The notes below the pieces were generated by a model. It ran no database searches, had not been told where the DNA came from, and saw only the letters and a program-made list of their open reading frames with translations. Of a DNA stretch of 64,000 bases, positions 48,704-59,156 are shown one piece after another; within the stretch, counting starts at the first letter, position 1; every line of letters starts with the position of its first letter. Made by a program: the position numbers and the translations under genes. Source of the stretch: Streptococcus sp. 29892 (GTDB lineage: Bacteria > Bacillota > Bacilli > Lactobacillales > Streptococcaceae); the NCBI RefSeq assembly GCF_032594935.1, contig NZ_CP118734.1, positions 1,640,001-1,704,000 of the forward strand, written 5' to 3'.

Positions 48704-49876
48704 CTATTTTCGAGATAAGACGCGAGAGCCTCCAGCAATCTCCGCTACATAAAAGCTTGGTTCATATCCAACCACTTCAGTATAGGTCTTGCCGACATTT
48801 TCTTTGAAGGCTTCAACCTTATCCTTGTGGACAATGGCAATGCCACAGCCACCGAAACCAGCTCCTGTCATGCGAGCCCCGAGAACCCCTTCTTGTTCCC
48901 AAGCAGTATGGGCCAAGGTGTCCAACTCTAAACCTGTCACTTCATAATCATGCTCCAAAGAAACATGGGAAGCATTGACCAAGCGACCAAAGGTTGCCAA
49001 ATCCCCTTCTTCCAAGGCCTTACGAGCTTGCAAGGTCCGTTGGTTTTCTAAGACAGCGTGACGGGCACGCTTGATGCGGTTTTCATCTTTGATTAAGTAA
49101 CTATATTGGTCAAAGGTCCACTCATCCAACTCTCCCAAAGTTTGAATAGTCAAAACTGCATTCAATTCTTCCACAGCTTTTTCACATTCTGCCCGGCGCT
49201 CATTGTACTTAGAATCTGCTAATTCTCGACGTTTATTGGTGTTCATGATAACGATCACATGGTCACCCAAATCCAGCGGTACCAATTCATATTCAAGTGT
49301 ATTGGTATCCAGATAGATGGCACGTTGGTCTGCTCCCATACCGATAGCAAACTGGTCCATGATCCCAGAATTGACACCGATAAAGTGATTTTCCGTTTGT
49401 TTCCCAATTTTCACCAAATCAAGACGCGTCAATTCAAGTCCATACAACTCTTCTGCGATAATCCCAATCAAGAGTTCCAAGGAAGCTGATGATGACAAGC
49501 CTGAGCCATTTGGAATGTTACCGTAAACAAAGACTTCCATCCCTGTATCGATGCTATGTCCTGCTTCCTGCAAGAATTTGAGAACTCCCTTGGCATAGTT
49601 GGTCCAGTTGTCCGCCTTGTCGAAGACTAAGTTGTTCAAATCTACCTCAATCACACCAACTTCTTCAAAGTTAGCAGAATAGAAACGCAAAACTTGGTCA
49701 TCACGTTTGCGAGCAGCTCCGTATGTTCCCAAGGTAATAGCCGCTGGAAAGACATGACCACCGTTGTAGTCTGTATGCTCACCAATCAGGTTAATCCGCC
49801 CAGGTGAGAAGAAAGTCGCATCCGCCTCTTGACCAAACACATCGTGAAAGGCTTGCTTGAGTTGTTCTGTGTTCAT
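48704..49876 (-). CDS. galK: Galactokinase
   Basis: Phosphorylates galactose at C1 with ATP. 390 residues from ATG 49876, preceded by AAGGAGG (the longer frame to 49939 runs through the promoter). GHMP-kinase motifs: [23 protein letters not shown] (substrate signature), [15 protein letters not shown] (ATP loop) and [15 protein letters not shown]. First gene of galK-galT, divergent from galR. Confidence 0.97.
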   Translation of the reverse strand: MNTEQLKQAFHDVFGQEADATFFSPGRINLIGEHTDYNGGHVFPAAITLGTYGAARKRDDQVLRFYSANFEEVGVIEVDLNNLVFDKADNWTNYAKGVLKFLQEAGHSIDTGMEVFVYGNIPNGSGLSSSASLELLIGIIAEELYGLELTRLDLVKIGKQTENHFIGVNSGIMDQFAIGMGADQRAIYLDTNTLEYELVPLDLGDHVIVIMNTNKRRELADSKYNERRAECEKAVEELNAVLTIQTLGELDEWTFDQYSYLIKDENRIKRARHAVLENQRTLQARKALEEGDLATFGRLVNASHVSLEHDYEVTGLELDTLAHTAWEQEGVLGARMTGAGFGGCGIAIVHKDKVEAFKENVGKTYTEVVGYEPSFYVAEIAGGSRVLSRK

Positions 49877-49910
49877 AGGAACCTCCTTGATTTTGTAATC
49901 GTTTTCTTTT

Positions 49911-49939
49911 ATTGTACAACTTAACAATATAAAAGTCAA
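49911..49939 (-). promoter_or_regulatory. galKT promoter
   Basis: Minus-strand TTGACT (49934-49939), 17 bases, TACAAT (49911-49916). The adjacent ATTTACTAAAAATTTACTAA region (49943-49962) has repeated TTTACTAA blocks that could be GalR contacts. Confidence 0.8.
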
Positions 49940-49954
49940 TATATTTACTAAAAA

Positions 49955-49983
49955 TTTACTAATTTTACATTTTGTGCTATACT
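49955..49983 (+). promoter_or_regulatory. galR promoter
   Basis: TTTACT (49955-49960), 17 bases, TATACT (49978-49983). The -35 overlaps one of the TTTACTAA blocks, consistent with shared control by GalR. Confidence 0.65.
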
Positions 49984-50008
49984 AGATACAAATATATAGG
50001 AGAATCCC

Positions 50009-51007
50009 ATGGTTACCATTAAAGACATCGCTGAAAAGGCTCAATTATCATCTGCCACCATTTCCCGCGTACTCAAGAACGACCTGACCCTATCCGTCAG
50101 CCAAGAAACCCGCGATCGCATTTTCAACTTGGCACAGGACCTGGGCTACACCAAACACCTCAAAAAACAAGCACCCCAACAAAAAGGCACCATCGGCATT
50201 GTCCAATGGTACACTGAAAGCGAAGAGCTAGCCGACCTCTACTATTATTCCATCCGTGCCAGCATCGAGCAGACCGCCAGCTTACTCGGCTACCAAATCG
50301 TCCGCTCCTTCAACGACCTGACCAATCCCCTCATCCAAGAAGTGGACGGCATCATCGCGGTTGGCAAATTTTCTTCTGGGCAAATAGCAGAGCTAGCCAG
50401 CCTATCTTCCAAGCTGATTTTTGTGGATTCTGATACACTGACTGAGGGATTTTCCTGCATCACGACTGACTTTGAACACTCTGTTCAGACAGTTATTGAC
50501 CACTTCCGTTCTCAAGGTCTGACAGGCATTGGCCTATTAGTTGGACAGGAAGAAACCACAGATGGTCACCAACTGCCAACAGATCCCCGCCTGACTGCCT
50601 TTCGTGACTACCTGAACACCTTGGGCATTCTCCAAGAAAATTATATCTACCAAGGAAAATTCTCCACCCAGTCAGGCTATGAGCTCATGAGCCAGGCTAT
50701 CGAAGAATTGGGCAATCAACTGCCTTCTGCCTTCTTTATGGCAAATGATACCCTAGCTGTCGGTGCCCTGCGTGCTTTACAAGAGCGACAAATCGCAGTG
50801 CCAGAAAGAGTTCAACTCATCACCTTTAACGATACAGCCATCACCCGCCAGGTCTATCCTGCCCTGTCTTCCATCAGCGTCTTCACCGAGGAAATGGGCC
50901 AGGAAGCTATGCAACTGCTGGACCGTATCATTGCGAGTCCGACTCCCCACCATCCCCGTAAGATTAAACTAGGTACCCAGCTGGTTATACGGGAGAGTTC
51001 TTATTGA
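50009..51007 (+). CDS. galR: LacI-family regulator of galactose genes (GalR)
   Basis: 332 residues: LacI helix-turn-helix (MVTIKDIAEKAQLSSATISRVLKNDLTLSVSQETRDRIFNLA split at residue 20, hinge by about 55) and a periplasmic-binding-protein-like effector domain (GIVQWY, GQEETTDG, FFMANDTLAVGALRALQ, TFNDT). Divergent from galKT and terminated opposite gatB. Galactose or a Leloir intermediate is the likely effector, from context. Confidence 0.9.
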   Translation: MVTIKDIAEKAQLSSATISRVLKNDLTLSVSQETRDRIFNLAQDLGYTKHLKKQAPQQKGTIGIVQWYTESEELADLYYYSIRASIEQTASLLGYQIVRSFNDLTNPLIQEVDGIIAVGKFSSGQIAELASLSSKLIFVDSDTLTEGFSCITTDFEHSVQTVIDHFRSQGLTGIGLLVGQEETTDGHQLPTDPRLTAFRDYLNTLGILQENYIYQGKFSTQSGYELMSQAIEELGNQLPSAFFMANDTLAVGALRALQERQIAVPERVQLITFNDTAITRQVYPALSSISVFTEEMGQEAMQLLDRIIASPTPHHPRKIKLGTQLVIRESSY

Positions 51008-51012
51008 AAGCA

Positions 51013-51045
51013 AAAAACCGAGAGTTCTGATGAATTCTCGGTTTT
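51013..51045. terminator. Bidirectional terminator between galR and gatB
   Basis: AAAACCGAGA and TCTCGGTTTT perfect stem; A-run left, TTTTCTTCT right. Confidence 0.85.
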
Positions 51046-51057
51046 CTTCTATTCATG

Positions 51058-52497
51058 TTAATCTAACAACTTAGCCAATTCCTGTGCCAAAAGTTGTTGT
51101 GCAACTTGCGGGTTGGCTTGTCCTTTAGTCGCTTTCATCAAGAAGCCTGTAAAGGCCTTATCAGCATTGCGTTTGCCAGACTTAAAGTCAGCTACAGCCA
51201 CTTCATTATCCGCAAAGACTTGGTGGATAATCGGAATCAAGACCTCAGGGTCTGAAATCTGTACCAAACCAGCCTTCTCAACATAAGCCTTAGCAGAGCC
51301 ACCTTCCTTAGCCAAGTGAACAAAGACTTTCTTGGCAATCTTAGATGAAATAGTGCCATCCGCAATCAAGGCTATCATTTCAACCAAGTTTTCTGGTGTC
51401 AAGGCGATTTGCTCAATAGTCTTACCTTCAGCATTGAGGAACTGAGCCACTTCGCCCTGCAACCAGTTGGACACTTGTTTAGCATCGCCACCTGCTGTCA
51501 CTGCTGCTTCAAAGAAATCAGACAGAGCCTTGGTAGACGTCAATTGACCAGCATCGTAGGCGGTCAAGCCCAAGTTTTCCACATAGTGAGCACGGCGAGC
51601 CTTTGGAAAGACTGGCAATTCTGCACGCACTTCCTCAATCCAGCTATCATCAATCTCGTAGAGCGGTAGGTCTGGCTCAGGGAAGTAACGGTAGTCAGCT
51701 GAACCCTCCTTGACACGCATGAGAATGGTTTCCCCAGTAGATTCATCGTAACGGCGAGTTTCCTGCTGGATTTGACCACCTGAACGCAAGATTTTGGCCT
51801 GACGTTCTACTTCATGCTGCAAGCCCTTGCGCACATAGTTGAAGGAGTTGAGGTTTTTCAACTCAGTCTTGGTACCAAATTTTTCTTGACCATAGGGACG
51901 AAGAGAAATGTTGGCATCAACCCGCATAGAGCCTTCTTCCATCTTGACATCTGAAATGCCGGTGTACTGGATAATTTCCTTGAGCGCTGTCAGATAGGCA
52001 TAGGCCTCCTCAGGCGATCGCATATCTGCTTCTGATACAATCTCAATCAATGGCACACCCTGACGGTTGAGGTCTACATAAGAATAGCCGTCTGTCCCGT
52101 GGGTATTCTTACCAGCATCCTCTTCCAAATGCGCACGCTCGATACGAATTTTCTTGGTTGAACCATCTTCTAGCTCAATCTCAATCCAGCCATTGTAGCC
52201 AATTGGCTCGTCAAACTGGGAAATCTGATAGGCCTTAGGGTTATCAGGATAGAAATAGTTCTTACGGTCAAAGTGCATGTCCTTGTGAATATCCATATTC
52301 AAGGCCAAGGCAGCCTTAATACCAGCATCCACAACACCCTTGTTAAGAACAGGCAGAACTCCAGGGAAAGACCAGTCAATTACGTTGGTATTGGCATTTG
52401 GGTCCTCACCAAAATGAGCAGATGAAGGTGAGAAAATTTTCGAGTTGGTATTCAACTCCACATGGACTTCTAGACCAATAATCGTTTCAAAGTTCAT
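51058..52497 (-). CDS. gatB: Asp-tRNA(Asn)/Glu-tRNA(Gln) amidotransferase subunit B
   Basis: Binds mischarged tRNA and its kinase site activates the side-chain carboxylate. 479 residues: [21 protein letters not shown] start, [48 protein letters not shown], and a C-terminal YqeY-like tail domain (about 330-479) with [23 protein letters not shown]. One-base overlap with gatA. Confidence 0.98.
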   Translation of the reverse strand: MNFETIIGLEVHVELNTNSKIFSPSSAHFGEDPNANTNVIDWSFPGVLPVLNKGVVDAGIKAALALNMDIHKDMHFDRKNYFYPDNPKAYQISQFDEPIGYNGWIEIELEDGSTKKIRIERAHLEEDAGKNTHGTDGYSYVDLNRQGVPLIEIVSEADMRSPEEAYAYLTALKEIIQYTGISDVKMEEGSMRVDANISLRPYGQEKFGTKTELKNLNSFNYVRKGLQHEVERQAKILRSGGQIQQETRRYDESTGETILMRVKEGSADYRYFPEPDLPLYEIDDSWIEEVRAELPVFPKARRAHYVENLGLTAYDAGQLTSTKALSDFFEAAVTAGGDAKQVSNWLQGEVAQFLNAEGKTIEQIALTPENLVEMIALIADGTISSKIAKKVFVHLAKEGGSAKAYVEKAGLVQISDPEVLIPIIHQVFADNEVAVADFKSGKRNADKAFTGFLMKATKGQANPQVAQQLLAQELAKLLD

Positions 52498-53963
52498 TAG
52501 TTAGCACCTCCAAAAATCACTGGTTGTTGCTTGTGGTAGTCTGTTGTCGCTTCAAAGGCAGCAGCCACTTGGTAGATAGTTTCTTCTGAATATTTTGGAC
52601 CAATCAACTGCAAGCCAACTGGTAATCCTTCTACAAAACCAGCAGGAATCGAAATCCCTGGGAGACCTGCCAAGTTGACAGGAATGGTCAAAAGGTCCGC
52701 CAAGTACATAGCCACAGGGTCATGGTTGAGCGTGTCCAAACCAAAAGCAACTGTCGGAGCAGTTGGCCCCAAAATCAAATCATAGTTTGCAAAGACCTTT
52801 TCAAAATCTTGGATAATCAAGGTCCGCACCTGACCTGCCTTCTTGAAGTAGGCATCGTAGTAACCAGATGACAAGCTAAATGTACCTAACATAATACGAC
52901 GTTTAACTTCCTCACCAAAACCTTGGCTACGGGTTTTCACGTAAATCTCATCCAAGTTTGTCGCATCTTCTGCACGGAAACCATAACGGATTCCGTCAAA
53001 ACGTTGCAAGTTAGAAGAAGCCTCTGAGGATGCGATGATGTAGTAAACAGCAACACCGTACTTAGAATGTGGCAGGCTGACTTCCTCGATAATGGCCCCC
53101 AAGCCTTCCAAGTGCTTAGCCGCCTTGAGAATGGTTTCCTTGACCTGCGGATCAATCCCTTCGCCCATGTATTCTTTTGGAAGAGCAATCTTCATACCCT
53201 TGATGTCTTGACCAATCTTGCTAGTGAAGTCAGCGATTTCATTGATGGTTGATGTCGCATCTTTGACATCATGGCCAGAAATAACATTCAATAATTGAGC
53301 ATTTTCCTTAACTGTCTGTGAAAATGGACCAATCTGGTCAAGAGATGAACCAAAGGCAATCAGACCAAAACGGGATACTGTTCCATAAGTTGGTTTCATC
53401 CCAACGATACCATTAAAGGCAGCTGGCTGACGAATCGAACCACCAGTGTCGGAACCCAATGACAAACGGACCTGCCCAGATGCAACTGCAGCTGCCGAAC
53501 CACCTGAAGAACCACCAGGAACTTTTGTCTGGTCCCAAGCATTTTTAGTCGGTTTGAAGGCAGAGTTCTCATTAGAACCACCCATAGCAAACTCGTCCAT
53601 GTTGGTTTTACCGACAACAATCATATCCTTAGCGTAGGCCTGAGCAACCGATGTCGCATCGAAAATCGGCTCGTAGTTATAGAGCATTTTTGAAGCAGCA
53701 GTGGTCAAAATCCCCTTCGTAGAGATATTGTCCTTGACTGCCAAGGGAATACCAGCCATGACATTGTCCGCATCGATTCCCTTTTCATCAAGGGCAGCAG
53801 CTTGCGCCAAGGCCGCATCTTCTGTGATAGTCAAGAAAGCATCCACTGCTCCCTCACGGCTTTTGATGTCTTCCAAAGTTGCCTTGGTCAACTCAACCGC
53901 AGAAATCTCCTTTTTGACAAGGAGGTCATGCAATTCATCAATGGTTTTATTGTTAAACGTCAT
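52497..53963 (-). CDS. gatA: Asp-tRNA(Asn)/Glu-tRNA(Gln) amidotransferase subunit A
   Basis: Amidase subunit releasing ammonia from glutamine. 488 residues with the Ser-cisSer-Lys triad: Lys77 (LAVKDNIS), Ser152 ([11 protein letters not shown]) and Ser176 ([13 protein letters not shown]). Middle gene of gatC-gatA-gatB with single-base overlaps on both sides. Confidence 0.98.
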   Translation of the reverse strand: MTFNNKTIDELHDLLVKKEISAVELTKATLEDIKSREGAVDAFLTITEDAALAQAAALDEKGIDADNVMAGIPLAVKDNISTKGILTTAASKMLYNYEPIFDATSVAQAYAKDMIVVGKTNMDEFAMGGSNENSAFKPTKNAWDQTKVPGGSSGGSAAAVASGQVRLSLGSDTGGSIRQPAAFNGIVGMKPTYGTVSRFGLIAFGSSLDQIGPFSQTVKENAQLLNVISGHDVKDATSTINEIADFTSKIGQDIKGMKIALPKEYMGEGIDPQVKETILKAAKHLEGLGAIIEEVSLPHSKYGVAVYYIIASSEASSNLQRFDGIRYGFRAEDATNLDEIYVKTRSQGFGEEVKRRIMLGTFSLSSGYYDAYFKKAGQVRTLIIQDFEKVFANYDLILGPTAPTVAFGLDTLNHDPVAMYLADLLTIPVNLAGLPGISIPAGFVEGLPVGLQLIGPKYSEETIYQVAAAFEATTDYHKQQPVIFGGAN

Positions 53964-54265
53964 TAGGCATCTCCTCCCCCGTCTAAAATAGCTGGTACCT
54001 TGATAAAGTTATCTTGGGCTTCAGGCACATTTTTAAAGAGCTCTTCACGGCTCTCACCTTTTTGGGCAATATCTGCTCGCAAGACATTCTTACGGTCAGC
54101 CATGGTTGTTGTCACCGCAACACCTGTCGTATCTACTTCATTGAGCAATTCAACCATATCGACAATCTTGCTCAAACTTGTCGCAAATTCCGCTGTTTCC
54201 TGGTCCGAAAATTCCAGCTTAGACAGCTTGGCAACATGACGGACTTCAGCTTCAGAAATCTTCAT
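53963..54265 (-). CDS. gatC: Asp-tRNA(Asn)/Glu-tRNA(Gln) amidotransferase subunit C
   Basis: Small belt protein wrapping GatA and GatB. 100 residues; [19 protein letters not shown] start and DGGGDA end are typical ([33 protein letters not shown] in the C-terminal half). Starts after AGGAGGAAAG. Confidence 0.96.
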   Translation of the reverse strand: MKISEAEVRHVAKLSKLEFSDQETAEFATSLSKIVDMVELLNEVDTTGVAVTTTMADRKNVLRADIAQKGESREELFKNVPEAQDNFIKVPAILDGGGDA

Positions 54266-54362
54266 TCTTACTTTCCTCCTAATGGAAATCTATCTTCTCA
54301 TTATACCATATTTCCAGCTCCACACAAAGGTAGATATTCCCTCCGATGGAAGCTTTTTTTCG

Positions 54363-54389
54363 GCAAAAAACCAGTCTAACGACTGGTTT
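54363..54389 (-). terminator. Terminator of the codY-pncA unit
   Basis: Minus strand AAACCAGT cgttag ACTGGTTT followed by TTT; perfect 8-bp stem. Confidence 0.85.
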
Positions 54390-54396
54390 CTAAACC

Positions 54397-54948
54397 CTAA
54401 TCTATAATGGTCGCACCAAGCACATGGCGCAGATGGTTGAGAGCAAACTGATGACTCTCCTCCGTCAATGCGGCAATTGCAGAAGCCACGACCTCAATCC
54501 GATAGCCTTTATTGTAGGCATCAATAGCTGTATGCAGGACACAGATATCAGACAGGACACCTGTCAAGACTACCGTATCCACCCGACGTTCTCTCAAACG
54601 AACATCCAAATCCGTCCCAGAAAAGGCCGAATAATGTCGCTTGTCCATCCAACGAACACGCGCATGTTCCTTGTTTTCGCTATAAAAATCCGCCAAAGGA
54701 CCGTACAAATCTCGCCCGTCTGTTCCCATGATATTGTGAGGTGGAAAGAGCTTGCTTTCAGGATGCAAGTCATCCCCCTCTTCATGACCATCAATGGCAA
54801 AAACGATATAGTCCCCATTTTCAAAGGCTTCCCTTGTCACCTGAGCAATCCGCTCAGCAATAGCCTGAGCAGGTTTCCCCGCGGTTAATTTGCCCTTGTC
54901 AGCCACAAAATCAACCGTATAATCAATCGAAATCAATGCTTTTGTCAT
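54397..54948 (-). CDS. pncA: Nicotinamidase-like cysteine hydrolase (PncA family)
   Basis: Converts nicotinamide to nicotinate for NAD salvage. 183 residues from ATG 54948; the frame to 54978 lies inside codY. Triad Asp9 (ISIDYTVDF), Lys103 (WMDKRHYSAF) and Cys136 (VLSDICVLHT); metal ligands Asp53 and His55 (AIDGHEE) and His62 (LHPES). Lies 1 base after the codY stop, so probably coupled to it; this pair is conserved in streptococci. Confidence 0.9.
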   Translation of the reverse strand: MTKALISIDYTVDFVADKGKLTAGKPAQAIAERIAQVTREAFENGDYIVFAIDGHEEGDDLHPESKLFPPHNIMGTDGRDLYGPLADFYSENKEHARVRWMDKRHYSAFSGTDLDVRLRERRVDTVVLTGVLSDICVLHTAIDAYNKGYRIEVVASAIAALTEESHQFALNHLRHVLGATIID

Positions 54949-54949
54949 C

Positions 54950-55738
54950 TTAGTAGTCACGTTTCTTAATTTCATCAAAGATAGCTGGAATGAGGACCTT
55001 CAAATAAGTTCCTTTCATCCCAAGCGAACGACTTTCAATAATCCCTGCACTCTCCAACTTGCGCAGGGCATTGACGATTACAGAGCGAGTAATGCCGATA
55101 CGATCTGCAATAACAGAAGCCGTCAATTGACCTTCATTACCATTCAATTCGCCCAAAATAGCCGCAACTGCCTTCATTTCAGAATAGGAAAGAGTATTGA
55201 CTGCCATATTCACCGCTGCACGACGACGAATATTTTTCTCATCCTCTTCCCGCTGGAAGTTAAGTAGTTGGATACCTACTACTGTTGCTGCAATCTCAAC
55301 CAAAATCAAATCTTCTTCGTGGAATTGCTCCTCATTGCGCCAGATAATCAAGCTGCCAAAACGGATGCCCGTCACATGGATAGGAGCAATGGTGGTCAAA
55401 CCATTCGGATAGATCGAACGAGATTCCACAGGAATAGCTGTCAGCTCACTCTCAACTGGCAAGTTAACCTGGGTATCATAGACCTGAGCAATCGATTTTA
55501 CATATTCTTCTGGATACTGTTTGTTAATATAGAACTCTTCAACCCTGTCATTATTGGTCTTGTAGTTCATATGATAACCCAAAATCTCACCCTCACTATT
55601 GATAATGCAGGCGTTGCAATCAATTATATCAGATAAGTGCTCCGCGATGGCATTGTAAGGCAATTCTTCTGCCAATTGCTCTTCGGAACGTTTCAAAATA
55701 GAAGTAATATCCCGAGTTTTTTCTAATAATGTTGTCAT
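54950..55738 (-). CDS. codY: Global nutrient regulator CodY
   Basis: GTP/branched-chain-amino-acid-sensing repressor of amino-acid metabolism and virulence genes. 262 residues: N-terminal GAF domain (about 1-155) and C-terminal winged helix (about 185-262; [35 protein letters not shown], recognition helix within). Own promoter overlaps a near-perfect CodY box, indicating autoregulation. Streptococcal CodY responds to branched-chain amino acids rather than GTP. Confidence 0.97.
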   Translation of the reverse strand: MTTLLEKTRDITSILKRSEEQLAEELPYNAIAEHLSDIIDCNACIINSEGEILGYHMNYKTNNDRVEEFYINKQYPEEYVKSIAQVYDTQVNLPVESELTAIPVESRSIYPNGLTTIAPIHVTGIRFGSLIIWRNEEQFHEEDLILVEIAATVVGIQLLNFQREEDEKNIRRRAAVNMAVNTLSYSEMKAVAAILGELNGNEGQLTASVIADRIGITRSVIVNALRKLESAGIIESRSLGMKGTYLKVLIPAIFDEIKKRDY

Positions 55739-55767
55739 ATGTTCCTCTTTTTACTGTAATTACACTT

Positions 55768-55796
55768 ATTATACCGAATTATTAGGCAAATTTCAA
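55768..55796 (-). promoter_or_regulatory. codY promoter
   Basis: Minus-strand TTGAAA (55791-55796), 17 bases, TATAAT (55768-55773). Confidence 0.85.
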
Positions 55797-55797
55797 C

Positions 55798-55812
55798 AAT
55801 TATCAGAAAATT
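55798..55812. promoter_or_regulatory. CodY box upstream of codY
   Basis: AATTATCAGAAAATT matches the consensus AATTTTCWGAAAATT at 14 of 15 positions and lies 2 bases upstream of the codY -35. Confidence 0.85.
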
Positions 55813-55849
55813 TACTATTTTTGAAATAGTACTTGCAATTTCAAGTAAG

Positions 55850-55873
55850 AAAAAGAGCTGATACTCTCAGCTC
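55850..55873 (-). terminator. Terminator of the aminotransferase gene
   Basis: GAGCTGA and TCAGCTC stem with minus-strand tail TTTTTC. Confidence 0.8.
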
Positions 55874-55878
55874 CACTC

Positions 55879-57093
55879 TTATCTACGGTATTGACGCAAG
55901 AAACGAGTCATTTTTTCCTGAATTTCTGCCAATTCGTCTACACGTGGCAGATAGACAATTCGGAAATGGTCTGGATCTTTCCAGTTGAAACCACGACCAT
56001 GAACAAGCAAGACTTTTTCCTGTTTTAAGAAATCCAAGACAAACTGTTCATCATCGTCCACTCGGTACATATCGCGGTCAATCTTAGGAAAGACATATAA
56101 TCCCGCCTTTGGCTTGACTGCTGATAAACCAGGAATATCATTGATAGCCTTGGTAATAAATTCTCGTTGTTCGTACAGACGACCACCTGGCATGAGTAGT
56201 TTGTCAACAGATTGAACACCACCCAAGGAAGTCTGAACAACTTGCTGAGCCAATACGTTTGAACACAAGCGCATATTGGACAACATATTCAAACCTTCGA
56301 TGTAGCCTTTCACATGTTTCTTAGGTCCAGACAAGACCATCCAACCCACACGGAAACCACAGATACGATGGGATTTTGACAAACCATTCATGGTCACGAC
56401 AAATAAGTCTGGTGCCAATGTCGCAATCGGAATATGAACCGCACCGTCAAAGACCATCCGATCATAAATCTCATCAGAGAAAATAATCAATTCATGTCTG
56501 CGGGCAATATCAATAATTCCCTCCAAAACCTCTTTGGGATAAAGAGCACCCGTTGGGTTGTTAGGGTTGATCAAGACAATGGCCTTGGTCCGTGACGTCA
56601 CTTTGGCCTCCATATCGGCCAAGTCTGGATACCAATCCGCCGCCTCATCACAGACATAATGGACAGCCTTACCACCAGCCAAACTCACAGCTGCCGTCCA
56701 AAGTGGATAGTCAGGCATAGGTACCAAAACCTCATCCCCATTGTCTAGCAAGCCCTGCATAGACATAACAATCAGTTCACTGACACCATTACCGATATAA
56801 ATATCTTCGATATCCACATTTGGAAACTTCTTCAATTGGCAATACTGCATAATCGCCTTACGGGCTGAAAAAATTCCCTTACTATCAGAATACCCTTCTG
56901 ATTTGCGAGCATTGTGGATAAGGTCACGAATGACCTCGTCTGGAGCAGTAAAACCAAATTCAGCAGGATTTCCTGTATTCAGGCGTAAAATCTGCTCACC
57001 GTTGGCACGCATACGCATAGCTTCTTCCAAAACTGGTCCACGAATATCATAAGCTACATCATCTAATTTAGTTGATTTATTAAACTGTTTCAT
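55879..57093 (-). CDS. PLP-dependent aminotransferase, class I/II (AlaT-like)
   Basis: 404 residues, fold type I aminotransferase. PLP Lys240 in NGLSKSHRICGFRVGW, NPNNPTGALYP, SDEIYDRMVFDG and a C-terminal RIVYLP (substrate-carboxylate Arg). Closest in character to glutamate-pyruvate (alanine) aminotransferases of the AlaA/AlaT group, as annotated in other streptococci; specificity is inferred. Its place beside codY is conserved, and CodY control is plausible, although I see no CodY box directly before it. Confidence 0.88.
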   Translation of the reverse strand: MKQFNKSTKLDDVAYDIRGPVLEEAMRMRANGEQILRLNTGNPAEFGFTAPDEVIRDLIHNARKSEGYSDSKGIFSARKAIMQYCQLKKFPNVDIEDIYIGNGVSELIVMSMQGLLDNGDEVLVPMPDYPLWTAAVSLAGGKAVHYVCDEAADWYPDLADMEAKVTSRTKAIVLINPNNPTGALYPKEVLEGIIDIARRHELIIFSDEIYDRMVFDGAVHIPIATLAPDLFVVTMNGLSKSHRICGFRVGWMVLSGPKKHVKGYIEGLNMLSNMRLCSNVLAQQVVQTSLGGVQSVDKLLMPGGRLYEQREFITKAINDIPGLSAVKPKAGLYVFPKIDRDMYRVDDDEQFVLDFLKQEKVLLVHGRGFNWKDPDHFRIVYLPRVDELAEIQEKMTRFLRQYRR

Positions 57094-57161
57094 GTGTCGT
57101 TACCTCGACTTTCTTCTATTTTTCTATTTTACTTTAAAAGCAAAAAAAGCACAAGAATACC

Positions 57162-57190
57162 TTTACTTTTTCTTTAAAAAGACTTATAAT
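57162..57190 (+). promoter_or_regulatory. usp promoter
   Basis: TTTACT (57162-57167), 17 bases, TATAAT (57185-57190), 60 bases before the start. Confidence 0.75.
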
Positions 57191-57250
57191 ATAAATGTAA
57201 TAATAACCTATCATTCTAGAAATGAAGACTTGCTGAAAGGAGTGACTAGT

Positions 57251-57703
57251 ATGACACAATCTTACAAGACCATCCTCGTAGCTGTCGATGGATCCACAGG
57301 TGCTGAATTAGCTCTGCACAAGGCAATCCACGTTGCCAAACGCAACCAGGCTCGATTGGTTATTGCCCATGTAATCGACACGCGGGCCCTTCACAATGTT
57401 GTTGCCTTTGATGCTTCTGTCTATGAAACATTAGAAAAAGAAGCGGAGCTATTGCTAGAAGAGTACAAACAAAGCGCTGTTGAGGCTGGATTGGCAGAAG
57501 TTCAGATCTATATCGAATTTGGTAATCCCAAGACCCTATTAGCAATAGATATTCCTAAAGAAACTGGTGCCGATCTCATGTTACTTGGGGCAACAGGTCT
57601 TAATGCCTTCGAACGCCTCCTTATCGGTTCTTCATCTGAATACATCATGCGCCACGCAAATATTGATTTACTCATCGTCCGCGATGGTGAAAAAAGCTTA
57701 TAA
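57251..57703 (+). CDS. Universal stress protein, UspA family
   Basis: 150-residue single-domain UspA protein from ATG 57251 (AAAGGAG 8 bases upstream). ILVAVDGSTGAELALHKAI at the start and the ATP-binding GATGLNAFERLLIGSSSEYIMRHANIDLLIVR (G-2x-G-9x-G-S pattern) near the end. Its ATP-binding type suggests energy or stress sensing. Divergent from the aminotransferase gene. Confidence 0.93.
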   Translation: MTQSYKTILVAVDGSTGAELALHKAIHVAKRNQARLVIAHVIDTRALHNVVAFDASVYETLEKEAELLLEEYKQSAVEAGLAEVQIYIEFGNPKTLLAIDIPKETGADLMLLGATGLNAFERLLIGSSSEYIMRHANIDLLIVRDGEKSL

Positions 57704-57709
57704 AACAAG

Positions 57710-57739
57710 AAAAGACTTGAACTAGGCATCAAGTCTTTT
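57710..57739. terminator. Bidirectional terminator after usp
   Basis: AAAAGACTTGA and TCAAGTCTTTT perfect stem. Its right half includes the last codons and stop of the convergent minus-strand gene. Confidence 0.85.
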
Positions 57740-58240
57740 CATCTGTCTTTCAAGCTCTTTAGCAATCTTTTTCTCCGGTGCAAACTTCTCTTCCCAGTCC
57801 TCTGGCTTTAGAATTTTGTGAGTAATCGGATCAAAATGCGCCCTACCATCTGGAAAAACTTTTCCCATATTGGCAGTATGCACCAAATCAAAAATAGGTG
57901 CTGGATCTACCCCCATTAAGACAAAAGAACCATAGGTAAAATACAAAATGTCCAAGAGAGCATCTGCCTGGTCCTGCAATGATCTACTAGCCGGACCCTT
58001 GCCTTTCACCTTTTCAACGGCCTTATCCAAGCCATCATGCAACTGATGAACATAGTCTTGGAAAGCCTCCTCACTTTCCGAAGAGGCATGCAAAAATTCT
58101 ACTATCTCCTCAAGCTTAAAGCTAGAACGGTACAGCGCCATCTGCCCATCATATACCCTTGGGCTTTCCTGAGTATCCCCATCCATCAAGTCATGAAAAG
58201 CTTTCACACGATTAAAATTCTCATCTCTGCTCTGAAACAT
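57722..58240 (-). CDS. MazG/PRA-PH-like nucleotide pyrophosphohydrolase
   Basis: 172 residues, all-alpha NTP-pyrophosphohydrolase fold (HisE/MazG-like). Helix KLEEIVEFLHASSESEEAF (ExxE) and QADALLDILYFTYGSFVLMGVDP (acidic metal ligands, D-x3-D) are visible; C-terminal HFDPITHKILKPEDW. Probably hydrolyses a non-canonical or excess NTP (house-cleaning); no histidine-pathway genes are near. Its start overlaps the HAD gene by 20 bases. Confidence 0.8.
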   Translation of the reverse strand: MFQSRDENFNRVKAFHDLMDGDTQESPRVYDGQMALYRSSFKLEEIVEFLHASSESEEAFQDYVHQLHDGLDKAVEKVKGKGPASRSLQDQADALLDILYFTYGSFVLMGVDPAPIFDLVHTANMGKVFPDGRAHFDPITHKILKPEDWEEKFAPEKKIAKELERQMKRLDA

Positions 58241-59099
58241 TGTTTTCCTCCAGTAAACCTAACTGAACGAATGCCTTATAAATACCATCGCGGTTGTTGC
58301 TATCTGTCACAAATGAGGCCACCTTACGCACTCTCTTAGTTCCATTTCCCATAGCCACCGAATGTTTAATGGCCTTTAACATTTCATAGTCATTATTCGA
58401 ATCGCCAAAAGCCACAACTTCATCTAAACTAAAACGATATTTCTCAGCAACCTTTAAAATTCCAGATAGTTTTGAACTCCCCTTACTGATAATATCTGTT
58501 GCATAGGGGCTTGAACGAGTAAAAGACAAATCAGTAAATCTTGCTTCCAATTCCCTGGTTTCCCTCTCTGTTGTCAACATCATGAGCTGATAAATCGGTT
58601 GTGCCAAATAAGCCCTCAGGTTTGTCTGTCGCTGTGGTCGAACCAAGCGCACCAGACGATTAAAAATAAAATTCACCAAACCAGCAAACTTATCGGGAAT
58701 AAGCCGACTAACACGGTAAGCAAAATTCCCTGTACCTGTTGACATAATCCCGCTACCAAAGACCCCTTTCGCAGTTCCAAGTGCCAAGTCCTTATGATGC
58801 CTCTGAGCATAATTCATCATAGCTTCTACCTGACTAGGGTCTAAAACACGACTATAGATCAGTTCCTCCCTAGAAAAAATGTACTGACCATTGTAGGTAA
58901 TGGCTAAATCCAAACCCAGACTAGCCATATATTGCAATACAAATCGAGGGTCACGCCCAGTTGCTAAGCCAACTAAAATCCCCTTTGCTTTCAAAGAGTT
59001 AATAGCAAGAATAGTCGACTTACTAACCGTACGATTATCAGTCAATAATGTCCCATCGATATCAAAAAATACAGCCTTAATCGCCAACCATCTCACCAA
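58221..59099 (-). CDS. Cof-type HAD-IIB sugar-phosphatase family protein
   Basis: 292 residues. HAD motif I KAVFFDIDGTLL (about 8-19), motif II LATGRDP, C2 cap (about 90-215), motif III Lys in SKGSSKLSGIL and motif IV VVAFGDSNNDYEML. ATG 59099 is the longest start; a TTG four codons later (giving AIKAVFFDI...) fits related proteins better. Substrate of Cof phosphatases varies (sugar phosphates, FMN, pyridoxal phosphate). Confidence 0.9.
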   Translation of the reverse strand: MVRWLAIKAVFFDIDGTLLTDNRTVSKSTILAINSLKAKGILVGLATGRDPRFVLQYMASLGLDLAITYNGQYIFSREELIYSRVLDPSQVEAMMNYAQRHHKDLALGTAKGVFGSGIMSTGTGNFAYRVSRLIPDKFAGLVNFIFNRLVRLVRPQRQTNLRAYLAQPIYQLMMLTTERETRELEARFTDLSFTRSSPYATDIISKGSSKLSGILKVAEKYRFSLDEVVAFGDSNNDYEMLKAIKHSVAMGNGTKRVRKVASFVTDSNNRDGIYKAFVQLGLLEENNVSEQR

Positions 59100-59156
59100 C
59101 TTTCTCAGAATTGTGTTACAATTAGTATATCACATTTTGAAAGAAACAGAAAATTT

